A stretch of 64,000 nucleotides of DNA from Marinobacter zhanjiangensis (GCF_014651935.1 NZ_BMXV01000011.1:58632-122631); one strand, 5' to 3'; shown: positions 53,933 through 61,115, numbered from the stretch's first letter. Program-made: numbers and translations. The notes: generated from the sequence alone by a model not told the origin.

Positions 53933-54019
53933 GCCTAACCATGCATTCAAGTTCGTTCCCGGCCTGGCCGACGTCCACCGGACGCCCTAGTCGGGCGCCG
54001 CTTAATATTGGCGTTAGAT
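53933..54019 (+). other. Integron attC recombination site
   Basis: The 87-base site has R'' GCCTAAC (53933-53939, fits RYYYAAC) and R' GTTAGAT (54013-54019, fits GTTRRRY). L'' ATTCAAG (53945-53951) and L' CTTAAT (54001-54006) pair if one C in L'' is extruded, which is the extrahelical base seen in real attC sites. The inner 49 bases are GC-rich and self-complementary (CGTCC-ACC-GGACG). Position between two genes fits a cassette boundary. Confidence 0.82.
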
Positions 54020-54026
54020 TTCAAAT

Positions 54027-54890
54027 ATGACTTACTCACTTTATATCAATGGTGTCTATGAAGACGTATTAGAAGAAATTCGTAAGGCACAGGCGGCAGT
54101 TCCTGAGCTTGTGTGTTACCTTCAGCCATACGCATCAGACACAATCGTTAGGTTAGCAGATTCACCCCCTACCAAGAGCGAGCCGGTTACACTGTACGCC
54201 TCACTCACTTCGTCATTGCCATTCGTGTCTTACCGAGCTGAAATTATTGGCTGGGAGAACAAAGAGACGATTCCCTCAGAGCGACTCGCAGAACTGAGTC
54301 AGCACATCAAGCAGCACCAGCCCGGGGAAGCTGAAATCTACATGGTTGGTGGCAACGGTAAACCATCAATAAACCTAATTTCCGTGGTAAATGTCGAGCG
54401 GCTTCAAATACCGATCCTAGTTTCAAGTTTCGTAAAGCTGTCAAACAACGAACCTCTAAAACCAAGAAGTAGATCGGGCGGATGGTCGTATGTTAAAGAA
54501 CTTCCGGAATGGGTTGGTTCGTTGCGTGAAACGGCACTGGAGGAAGCAGTCCATCGAGACTTAAAACAAAAGGTCGTGGAGTCACTTAATGATTCACAAG
54601 AATTACGAACACAAAGGTTGCAATCAGCCTCCAAATATCCAGAGGCCATTCAGACCATTGCGAAAGGTTTCAGGCGCAATCCTGACGTTATCGCCGAAGT
54701 GCTTCTGAGAGCAAAGGGAAAGTGTGAGCAATGTGGCAAAGAAGCTCCTTTCAAAAGAGTCAAGGATGGTACGCCGTATCTTGAAGTTCACCACAGGGCA
54801 ATGCTGTCAGAAGGCGGCGAAGACACTGTGAAAAACGCAATTGCAGTCTGTCCTAATTGCCACCGAAAGCTCCATTATGGCGTCCAATAA
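54027..54890 (+). CDS. HNH endonuclease (McrA-like restriction type) in a cassette position
   Basis: The 287-residue protein has an unrecognised N-terminal domain (about 1-150) and a C-terminal HNH nuclease (about 225-285). The nuclease reads FRRNPDVIAEVLLRAKGKCEQCGKEAPF, YLEVHHRAMLSEGG, and NAIAVCPNCHRKLHYG. Both CxxC zinc knuckles and the HH...N...H core are intact. The layout resembles modified-DNA restriction enzymes with a sensor domain before HNH. The gene starts 7 bases after an attC core, so it sits as the next cassette. Codon use is AT-rich compared with the operon upstream. Confidence 0.82.
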   Translation: MTYSLYINGVYEDVLEEIRKAQAAVPELVCYLQPYASDTIVRLADSPPTKSEPVTLYASLTSSLPFVSYRAEIIGWENKETIPSERLAELSQHIKQHQPGEAEIYMVGGNGKPSINLISVVNVERLQIPILVSSFVKLSNNEPLKPRSRSGGWSYVKELPEWVGSLRETALEEAVHRDLKQKVVESLNDSQELRTQRLQSASKYPEAIQTIAKGFRRNPDVIAEVLLRAKGKCEQCGKEAPFKRVKDGTPYLEVHHRAMLSEGGEDTVKNAIAVCPNCHRKLHYGVQ

Positions 54891-54896
54891 ATTGGG

Positions 54897-55024
54897 GAAG
54901 ACTGGGACACACACTCTCAAAAGAAGCCTGATAATTCTTGCACTCGACTAGGCACCAACGGCTCTCAAGCGGTCTATTGGCGGCAGTTTCCGGTAGGCAG
55001 TAATAGTGATGAGGTGACTGTCCT
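54897..55024. repeat. RAYT-associated repeat, copy A
   Basis: About 128 bases share a clear alignment with 56772-56953: GACACACACTCTCAAAA, GCCTGATAATT, TTGCACT, AGGCACCAACGGCTCT, TGGCGGC, GTTTCCGG and, at the end, GTGACTGTCC. The GTGACTGTCC end is the kind of sequence found at the borders of REP-associated tyrosine transposase loci. It begins 7 bases after the HNH gene, where that cassette's attC should be. Confidence 0.75.
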
Positions 55025-55077
55025 CAAAAAGAGAGAGTAGTTGCTCCATGTGATAGATTATGTGCTGGAGAAAGTTT

Positions 55078-55431
55078 TTAAATAGGCTCAGCGCTCAAAA
55101 GAGGCACACTCAGCCCCGCGATGAACAAGGCGGTCACCACCACGCCTAACAGCAAAAAGGCCAGGTTCAGCTTGAGCTTGATGCTGTGCTCGCTCACCAG
55201 AAACTCCTTCGCGATCAGTAGTACCAGCACACCGATTACCAGCCCCTTGAACAGCAGGGAGCCGTACACCGCTGTCACCGTTCCGCAGAGCCCGCTTGCG
55301 CAGTTCGCCAAGCTCGCCCATTCGGTAGCGACAATCGGGAACGACCAAGCGCCTGCCCAAATCAGTAAAGAGACGACCAGCGTCAGATATCTGAGGAACA
55401 GATTGCCATTATGCTGCTTTGCTTTTTCCAT
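55078..55431 (-). CDS. Small three-helix membrane protein of unknown function
   Basis: The 117-residue protein begins MEKAKQHNGNLFLRYLTLVVSLLIWAGAWSFP. It has three predicted helices (about 12-32, 52-72 and 84-104), with a Cys pair (NCASGLC) in the first loop. I do not recognise a family. It lies 20 bases after the next unknown gene in the same direction, so the two are probably co-transcribed. A Met 38 codons upstream overlaps that gene and is less likely. Confidence 0.6.
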   Translation of the reverse strand: MEKAKQHNGNLFLRYLTLVVSLLIWAGAWSFPIVATEWASLANCASGLCGTVTAVYGSLLFKGLVIGVLVLLIAKEFLVSEHSIKLKLNLAFLLLGVVVTALFIAGLSVPLLSAEPI

Positions 55432-55451
55432 TTCGTTTACCCGCTCTCTGA

Positions 55452-55943
55452 CTATGGCTGACAGTTGGCTACCGATTCGCGTGCGCCGGGCATTATCCGC
55501 AACTCGCCACGGACCATGGTCTCGGATACCTGAAGGCCGGAGCACTTGATATCGCGGGAGTCGATAACGCTGGTTGGTATTCCGACACTGTTGATAAGGG
55601 TTGCTTCGACGTCTGCTTTACCCGATGTCAGCAGCACACCCTTGATCTTGAGGTCCAGCTTGTAGCCTTCGCCGGAGAGGTTGTTCAGTTGAAGGGCCTT
55701 GAAGGATTCGTCCGAGATGTAGAACCACTCAGTGGCAACACCCCCGATGACAATTGAACCGTTGTTCTTGTCGGCGTCGAAGAAACTGGCGATTCCATAG
55801 GTGATCGTAGGGGCGGACCTGTTTGCCCGGATACCAAGTAAAGCTACGGTTCCGGCATTCAGACCGACCGGGGCATTTTTGATGGTGAGACCAGCGCCGA
55901 GGATGGTTACTTTGGCTTGAGCCATGCAATCGAGGTTACTCAT
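55452..55943 (-). CDS. Unknown soluble protein paired with a small membrane protein
   Basis: The 163-residue protein starts MSNLDCMAQAKVTILGAGLTIKN, with no signal peptide. It appears beta-rich (TVALLGIRANRSAPTITYGIASFFDADKNNGSIVIGG) and has Cys near both ends. I do not recognise a family. AAAGGGAGATTTC precedes the ATG, a good start. It probably forms an operon with the membrane protein 20 bases downstream, following the AbiEi region on the same strand. Confidence 0.65.
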   Translation of the reverse strand: MSNLDCMAQAKVTILGAGLTIKNAPVGLNAGTVALLGIRANRSAPTITYGIASFFDADKNNGSIVIGGVATEWFYISDESFKALQLNNLSGEGYKLDLKIKGVLLTSGKADVEATLINSVGIPTSVIDSRDIKCSGLQVSETMVRGELRIMPGARESVANCQP

Positions 55944-56028
55944 GAAATCTCCCTTTCATTGGTTTCCTTGGTCAGCCGAAGATAGCACAGAGTCGGCAAC
56001 GTAGAATACGTTCCGCGATGTGACAGAG

Positions 56029-56127
56029 TTAATGTTCACTCAAATCAGGCGACACGAGACACAGTGCTTCAGGCCGCCTGTCCCAGGTGACAATCGCTTC
56101 GTCTACCAGAGCGTCAAATACTGCCAT
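56029..56127 (-). pseudogene. 32-codon stub at the AbiEii toxin position
   Basis: The short frame MAVFDALVDEAIVTWDRR...SEH has an excellent CAGGAGACAACCG site. It overlaps the AbiEi stop by 14 bases, exactly where an AbiEii-type nucleotidyltransferase toxin normally begins. The first residues (M-x-x-F-D-x-L-V-x-x-A) resemble AbiEii starts as I recall them. It then ends in TAA, with no nucleotidyltransferase domain. Most likely it is a truncated toxin; a genuine 32-residue peptide is the alternative. Confidence 0.45.
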
Positions 56128-56665
56128 CGGTTGTCTCCTGTACCAGGTCGAGGGTCGGGCGGTTAAATCGGTGCATGTCGTCCAGGGCCAGCTCATTATC
56201 CGCTCTGTAAAGGTGGCGAGCGGAATCATAGTGGAGGTGTTCTACCACGTCGGACATACGGCGTTCTGTATGGATGAACTCTATCGTGCCATATCGGCCG
56301 CAGCTCACTTTGGCAGATCGCCCGGTGCTTACCACGGTAATCCAGGACATCGGCATCTGCGAGATGAGGCCCGCTTCGCTCAGTACCGTCTCCAAGCTGA
56401 TGTAATTGAAATGCCGGGCACGCAGTAGGGCCGCAGCATGGAAAAGGATGAGGCCGCTTTGATCTGGGGCACCGGGGTACTGGTAGACACCCTGGCATAC
56501 CCTTTCAAGCAGCCCTCGCCGCTCGGCGCGGTGGAGTAGGGCACGGTACGCCCCCGGACTCAGATCTGGAACCAACGAGCGGAAAGCGGCAGCAGGGTAA
56601 AGCCGGCCGTCGGATTCTGCCTGGGAGGAGATGAGCCATCGCTCGAGGCGCTGTAGGGGTTGCAT
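56114..56665 (-). CDS. AbiEi-family type IV antitoxin
   Basis: The 183-residue protein has an N-terminal winged helix (about 1-60, YPAAAFRSLVPDLSPGAYRALLHRAERRGLLERVCQGVYQYP) and an AbiEi-like C-terminal domain (FNYISLETVLSEAGLISQMPMSWITVVSTGRS, YGTIEFIHTERR). AbiEi proteins neutralise an AbiEii nucleotidyltransferase toxin and repress their own promoter. Here a perfect palindrome lies 15 bases upstream of the ATG, but only a stub follows at the toxin position. It is therefore probably an orphan antitoxin. Confidence 0.8.
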   Translation of the reverse strand: MQPLQRLERWLISSQAESDGRLYPAAAFRSLVPDLSPGAYRALLHRAERRGLLERVCQGVYQYPGAPDQSGLILFHAAALLRARHFNYISLETVLSEAGLISQMPMSWITVVSTGRSAKVSCGRYGTIEFIHTERRMSDVVEHLHYDSARHLYRADNELALDDMHRFNRPTLDLVQETTDGSI

Positions 56666-56680
56666 GGTCTTGCTCCGCGC

Positions 56681-56703
56681 TTTGTTATGGATAGTATAAC
56701 AAA
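56681..56703. promoter_or_regulatory. Palindromic operator upstream of the AbiEi gene
   Basis: A perfect inverted repeat with 8-base arms (TTTGTTAT and ATAACAAA, 7-base centre) ends 15 bases before the AbiEi start codon. On the coding strand it includes TATACT, a good -10. This is the arrangement expected for AbiEi autorepression. Confidence 0.75.
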
Positions 56704-56771
56704 ACGCTGACCATGTTGCATTGGCAACCAGTTTTGGTCAGCGCTCTAACCGACCCTGATCATTGATAGAC

Positions 56772-56953
56772 GAAGACTAGGACACACACTCTCAAAAAAA
56801 GCCTGATAATTTTTGCACTGTACCAGGCACCAACGGCTCTAAAGGGGGCTAATGGCGGCGGTTTCCGGGAGTCAGTAACGATTTCGTATATTTTGAGGTA
56901 TTTTGGCAATACCTGATCGGGCGTAGGCCCTGCCTGATAAAGTGACTGTCCCC
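56772..56953. repeat. RAYT-associated repeat, copy B
   Basis: This 182-base copy matches 54897-55024 along most of its length, and carries an extra internal segment of about 55 bases near 56885-56940 that is missing from copy A. It ends AAAGTGACTGTCCCC. On the reverse strand it reads GGGGACAGTCACTTT, the border type found near REP-associated tyrosine transposases. The gap 56704-56992 otherwise holds no gene. Confidence 0.75.
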
Positions 56954-56992
56954 AAGTTGGCTTGTTCCGGGAACAATGGAACGACAGCCGAA

Positions 56993-57436
56993 TCAGGTAT
57001 CGCACTCTTCACGCACCCTGGCCTGAAACTCACGGCGAAGCCGCTCGTTTTCCTCGTCGTCGACGTAAACGCGCTCACCGTCGTTATTGATCCTGTATAT
57101 CCGAGACACGCTCTTCAGGTATTTCAGGCGTCCTCGCAATGCCTGGCAACGGGCGTCATGCCTTGCAGCCACGGCTTCTTCCCGGGCCTTTGTCTCGTTA
57201 CGCTCGGCCCGCTCCCTCTCGCTCTGCTCGACAAAATCATTCACCCGCTGCTGACGCTCGCGCGCTGCTGCATCCTGGCTGGCAGGGGCCGGGTTCACGT
57301 TTATTTCATCCGAGGCCGTGTTCGCCGGCGGCCTGTCACCAAAGTGAGTCTGTCCGTTCTCGTCAACCCAGCGGTAGGTGCCAGCCAGGGCAATAGGCGT
57401 AGCAAGAAGACAAAGAAGTATCGCGAGTGCTTTCAT
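56993..57436 (-). CDS. DUF4124-containing exported protein
   Basis: The 147-residue protein has a signal peptide (1-18, LLCLLATPIALA), then the DUF4124 motif YRWVDENGQTHFGDRPP (about 20-37). A charged, helical coiled-coil-like region follows (about 55-100), and a C-terminal segment YLKSVSRIYRINNDGERVYVDDEENERLRREF. It is a periplasmic protein of unknown role, common in gammaproteobacteria. The C-terminal segment is duplicated at about 60970-61115. Confidence 0.82.
   Translation of the reverse strand: MKALAILLCLLATPIALAGTYRWVDENGQTHFGDRPPANTASDEINVNPAPASQDAAARERQQRVNDFVEQSERERAERNETKAREEAVAARHDARCQALRGRLKYLKSVSRIYRINNDGERVYVDDEENERLRREFQARVREECDT
57015..57160. repeat. Left copy of a 145-base direct repeat
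   Basis: This segment, inside the DUF4124 gene, aligns with 60970-61115 in the same orientation at a constant offset of 3955 bases. They share a long exact core from about 57046 to 57111 and scattered substitutions outside it. It brackets the erythromycin-esterase-like and hipBA genes. Confidence 0.85.
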
Positions 57437-57561
57437 CGGTTATCGTCCCTGAAGTTGTCATCCGTTTGAACGGATCTTACCTCGGACAAGCCCTGTCGGG
57501 TAGAGTTACGGAATAGCTCGGGTAAAAGCTTATGTTTGCCAGCTTCCGCCCAAGCCGGAAA

Positions 57562-58782
57562 TCAGAGCCCGAATGGATAGGTATCCGGTACCCCTTCCGT
57601 CGGCTGGCTACCCAACGGGGTTACCGCCTGGCTGGTATCGAACCAGATGTATTCATCGAACTGGTGAGGCAGGCTCGCGCCGAAATAGTGGCTCTGGCGC
57701 TCGGTCTCGGGTCGGTAGATCACCCCGATGGCCCGCTCCAGGCGGGGCTTTTCCAGCAACTCAACCAGGGCCGGGTCGCCGCCACGTAGCGGCAGGGTGA
57801 AGCGCGGAACGCCGGAGTTGTGACACAGGTACTCGTAGCTGTCCTTCAGAGAGGGCCGTACCTGCTTAATGTCCACGGGGTCGCCCCAGTCATCGGCGGC
57901 GGCAACCGTGCCGGTGTTGGTGCCAAAGCCGATGCTGTACATCTTGCTGCCGTATTCTTCCCGGCAGAGCTGCCCGATATTGAACTCACCCCGCCGGCTC
58001 ATGTCGGTGGCATCTGAGTTGCCGATATGGGAGTTATGGGCCCAGACGACGCCGCGGCTGTTTTCTCCATAATATTCCAGCAGCGTCTCCAGGGTCTCGA
58101 ACATGTGGGTATCCCGCAGGTTCCAGCCGCTATGGGTACCGAACAGCATGGTGCGGTAGTACTCCTCGGCATTGGCAACCAGACGGGCGTTCTGCAGTGC
58201 GTCAAAAAAACGGTTGCCGTCCTTTGACCGTAGCTTCGCCCTCCGCTCGTAGAGCTCCGATAGCATGCGCAGTACGTCCTGCTCACAGTCCCGGAAATGG
58301 GGGCTCAGGGCAGCCCGGGCATACTCCACAGGCTCATGGCGGTAGGGGGCAAGGCATTGGTAGCGTTGCCGGGCCACGGCGGCTGTTTCCGGGTCTACCT
58401 GGTCAAGGTAGGAAAGCACTTCATTGATGGAGCTATAGAGGCTGTAAAGGTCCAGGCCATGGAACGCGACCCGGTCATCAAAGTCGAGTTCAGCGTTGCG
58501 GGCCCTCAGCCACTCAACGAAATCGAGCGTTTCCTGATTGCGCCACATCCAGGTGGGGAAGCGTGCAAAGGCCGTCCACTGGGCCGGCGGATGCTCGGCA
58601 TGGCGAACGTAATGATCGATCCGCGATGCGTCAGGCCAGTCTGCTTCGGCCGACACAAAGGAGAAGCCCTTCTGCTCGATCAGCGCCCTGGTGATCCGCT
58701 CCCGGGCCACATAGAATTCCGAGGTGCCGTGTGAGGCTTCACCGATCAATACCACGCGGGCATCGCCAATGCGCTCAAGCAA
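57562..58782 (-). CDS. Erythromycin-esterase-family protein, start uncertain
   Basis: The 406-residue frame matches the Ere/succinoglycan-biosynthesis fold. LLERIGDARVVLIGEASHGTSEFY carries the catalytic-site GEASHGT, with FVSAEADWPDASRIDHYVR and VVWAHNSHIGNSDATDMS (the later His region). Upstream of the first usable codon (TTG at 58782) the frame still encodes family-like sequence (IIDTDTISDRIGAVCIPFESATTLPLEG, from about 58871) but no ATG or GTG, and a stop lies near 58912. The normal 5' end seems lost. The product may still be made from TTG. Whether it inactivates macrolides is unknown; many relatives do not. Confidence 0.72.
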   Translation of the reverse strand: MLERIGDARVVLIGEASHGTSEFYVARERITRALIEQKGFSFVSAEADWPDASRIDHYVRHAEHPPAQWTAFARFPTWMWRNQETLDFVEWLRARNAELDFDDRVAFHGLDLYSLYSSINEVLSYLDQVDPETAAVARQRYQCLAPYRHEPVEYARAALSPHFRDCEQDVLRMLSELYERRAKLRSKDGNRFFDALQNARLVANAEEYYRTMLFGTHSGWNLRDTHMFETLETLLEYYGENSRGVVWAHNSHIGNSDATDMSRRGEFNIGQLCREEYGSKMYSIGFGTNTGTVAAADDWGDPVDIKQVRPSLKDSYEYLCHNSGVPRFTLPLRGGDPALVELLEKPRLERAIGVIYRPETERQSHYFGASLPHQFDEYIWFDTSQAVTPLGSQPTEGVPDTYPFGL

Positions 58783-58957
58783 ACCTTCCAGGGGAAGTGT
58801 GGTTGCCGACTCAAATGGAATGCAGACAGCTCCGATGCGATCACTGATGGTGTCGGTATCGATGATTTTACCCCCCGTTTGGTTCTTGCCTGCACCTGAA
58901 AAAACGAGTGCACCTTGTCAATGTTATGTCTTTAACACTAGGAGTGGCGCCCGGAGT

Positions 58958-59134
58958 TATCAAGGCAATGGACCAGCTCAGGTAGGTCAACCGTTGCCGC
59001 TGAACGCCGGCGGTGCGTTTGACGAATCGCTGTTCGACCTGGTGCAGATCTTCTCCGGCCTGCCCCGGGCAGAGTTTGACCACCAGTTGGTAGCGGTTGG
59101 ACATCACGGCGTAGGCGCAGAGGATGTTCGTCTC
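58958..59134 (-). pseudogene. Fossil of a REP-associated tyrosine transposase (RAYT)
   Basis: A roughly 59-codon segment reads ETNILCAYAVMSNRYQLVVKL...LTYLSWSIALI. It matches the CAYAVMSNHYHLVL and RLxDLSWFM blocks of RAYT transposases, with the region between them shortened. The catalytic HUH motif (H-Y-H) has become R-Y-Q, so it cannot be active. It lies between the Ere-like gene and hipA, touching the hipA stop. The gap 58783-59132 holds no other gene. Confidence 0.7.
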
Positions 59135-60380
59135 ACTCCAGATCATAGAACACCGACTCACCAAGCAGGGTTGCCTGGGACAGATACTGAAGATCTCCCT
59201 CGGGCACCCCTGAATCTGCAAAGACCTTTTCCCAGTTATTACGCACGGTGGCCGTTATTTCATCGACCAGCTCCTTCGCTTCATCGAAGCTCAGGCCAAA
59301 TCGCTCACACGCACTCACCGCGTTCTGAAGGTTGGACTGACGCCCCCAGTTACCCACTATCATGGCCTGGTCTGCGGACATTCCGGCTCGTGGCTGCGGG
59401 CAAACGTCATAGGCAGGTGTCAGATCCAGAAAGTGTCCATCCCAGAAGCAGGCATGGTTTCTGGCATGGTCATCCACATTGCCGATGAGAATGTTGAGTA
59501 CCATGCGACGAAACAGCTCTTCTCCATCGGACCTGAAGTCTCTGGCGTACTGCCTGAGTAAGTCCGCCAGATCCAGATAGCTGGAGTAGCCGGCCCGGAC
59601 GGCATACTCGTCAAGGCCAAGGAGCGTCATCGCACTGATCATATGACGGCGATAGACGCCTCCGGAAGTAACCTCCCGATCAAACCGGCGGACCAGAATC
59701 ACACGCTTGTTCAGTGATTCGACGATTCGGGTTTCCGCAACATTGATACCAGCCAACTTTGCCAGTGCCATTCCTCCACCTTCAATGCCAACCATATCGG
59801 CAGCATCTCTTGATGAGCTGAACTTTGCGATCCAGTACTCCCCATTCTCGTGCAACAGAGCTTTGGGTCTGGCACCACCCACACTGGTGCCGTGGTTCAA
59901 TGCGGCATCAAGGCGATCATCCAGGGGTTTGCCCTGGTCGATGCGGTCAGCTGCCTCCAGAAGTTCCTCCAAAGGCGCCGCCTGACTGGTCTTGGGAAGG
60001 TACTGGCTTGGGCTGTCTGTGGCGTCCAGCGCCCCGATACGATCTGGCCCCGCCCTCAGAAGGAAGTCAATTTCCCCAAGTTCGTCGTCATTCCTCCCCG
60101 GGGCATTGGCATGCTCTCGTAGCATGACATTCCGGCCCCAGGCGTCAGGTGACGCATCCCGGATGGCACTGTTTAACTCTTCGTCCAGGATGTATTCTTC
60201 ACCGGAGAGGAAGCCTAGCACGCAATTCGGCGGTGCAAGCGGGATAGCGTTGTCTCGCTGAAGATAGCTTCTGGCGTAACGGAACACGTGGTCCTGGCCG
60301 TCAAAGGCAACGATGCCGCAAACCACAGGCTCCGTCTCACCGGGCAAATAGAACCAGAGGTACGCCTGATCAGAAATCAT
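59133..60380 (-). CDS. hipA: HipA-family serine/threonine kinase toxin
   Basis: The 415-residue protein has an N-terminal HipA domain (YLWFYLPGETEPVVCGIVAFD) and the kinase core. The Ser/Gly loop GTSVGGARPKALL (autophosphorylation loop, near residue 171) and GNVDDHARNHACFW, followed by LTPAYDVCPQ, hold the catalytic Asp and metal-binding residues. HipA kinases phosphorylate aminoacyl-tRNA synthetases and halt growth. The gene overlaps the hipB stop by 11 bases, so antitoxin and toxin are coupled. All kinase motifs look intact. Confidence 0.9.
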   Translation of the reverse strand: MISDQAYLWFYLPGETEPVVCGIVAFDGQDHVFRYARSYLQRDNAIPLAPPNCVLGFLSGEEYILDEELNSAIRDASPDAWGRNVMLREHANAPGRNDDELGEIDFLLRAGPDRIGALDATDSPSQYLPKTSQAAPLEELLEAADRIDQGKPLDDRLDAALNHGTSVGGARPKALLHENGEYWIAKFSSSRDAADMVGIEGGGMALAKLAGINVAETRIVESLNKRVILVRRFDREVTSGGVYRRHMISAMTLLGLDEYAVRAGYSSYLDLADLLRQYARDFRSDGEELFRRMVLNILIGNVDDHARNHACFWDGHFLDLTPAYDVCPQPRAGMSADQAMIVGNWGRQSNLQNAVSACERFGLSFDEAKELVDEITATVRNNWEKVFADSGVPEGDLQYLSQATLLGESVFYDLE

Positions 60381-60777
60381 TGTCGATCACCTTCTTGCGT
60401 GGCCTTCCAACCGTTTTACGGTTACCCCCATACCCTGATCGTTTTTCACCGACCCGGCTGTCAATTTGCCCAGCCGCGACCATCGACAGTCCCGGCAACA
60501 TCTGCGATGCATCGGCTCCACTGCGAGTTCTGAGGGTCTCCAGCACGGGGATGTCGAGAACCCATAGAGCGCTGACAACCAGACCAAAGTCTGTGCTTGG
60601 ATCCCCTTTCTCCAGAGCGCTGATGTGTCGGCGGTCGATGCCACCGATGCGCTTACCAAGCTCGGACTGACTCCATCCACGCTCTTTCCGAACAGCTTCG
60701 ATCAGCTCTCCGGTCCCCCTCAGGGCATCTCGCACCTGGCGGATGTTATAGGTCTGTGCTTCAACGGTCTTAGGCAT
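60370..60777 (-). CDS. hipB: HipB-like antitoxin with HTH domain
   Basis: The 135-residue protein has an XRE-type helix-turn-helix (about 24-80, LIEAVRKERGWSQSELGKRIGGIDRRHISALEKG) and a basic C-terminus (RKTVGRPRKKV). It should neutralise the adjacent HipA and repress the operon. A near-perfect operator lies 13 bases upstream of the ATG. It is longer than E. coli HipB (88), with an extra C-terminal tail whose role is unknown. Confidence 0.87.
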   Translation of the reverse strand: MPKTVEAQTYNIRQVRDALRGTGELIEAVRKERGWSQSELGKRIGGIDRRHISALEKGDPSTDFGLVVSALWVLDIPVLETLRTRSGADASQMLPGLSMVAAGQIDSRVGEKRSGYGGNRKTVGRPRKKVIDNDF

Positions 60778-60789
60778 TGTTCACCAAAA

Positions 60790-60814
60790 TGTACAAAATG
60801 GGCGTTTTTGTACA
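60790..60814. promoter_or_regulatory. HipB operator
   Basis: A perfect inverted repeat with 9-base arms (TGTACAAAA and TTTTGTACA, 7-base centre) lies just before hipB. A second, wider pair (GTACATT at 60822 and AATGTAC at 60848) follows. Repeated GTAC half-sites continue to about 60885. Confidence 0.75.
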
Positions 60815-60842
60815 ATATAGCGTACATTTTTGAATTATCAAG

Positions 60843-61115
60843 TTAAGAATGTACACATAGAAGTACAGCTCTACTAAGTTTGTACGCTTTTACGCACATG
60901 ACTCCACCCCGTAAAGGCATGTTATTGGACCTCCTGAGCAAATGTTGAATTGGTTTCAACGTCTCGGATCCCTTGGCCCGGAACTCGTGGCGAAGCCGCC
61001 CGTTTTCCTCGTCGTCGACGTAAACGCGCTCACCGTCGTTATTGATCCTGTATATCCGAGACACGCCCTTCAGGTACTTCAGGCGCCCCCGCAATGCCTT
61101 GCAACAGGTGGCATG
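60843..61115 (-). pseudogene. DUF4124 gene fragment, right copy of the direct repeat
   Basis: The reverse strand encodes RGRLKYLKGVSRIYRINNDGERVYVDDEENGRLRHEF, nearly identical to the C-terminal segment of the DUF4124 protein. It has no signal peptide or DUF4124 motif, and the frame then runs into unrelated sequence to 60843. The repeated part is about 60970-61115. The remaining 61116-61246 gap holds no gene. Confidence 0.8.
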
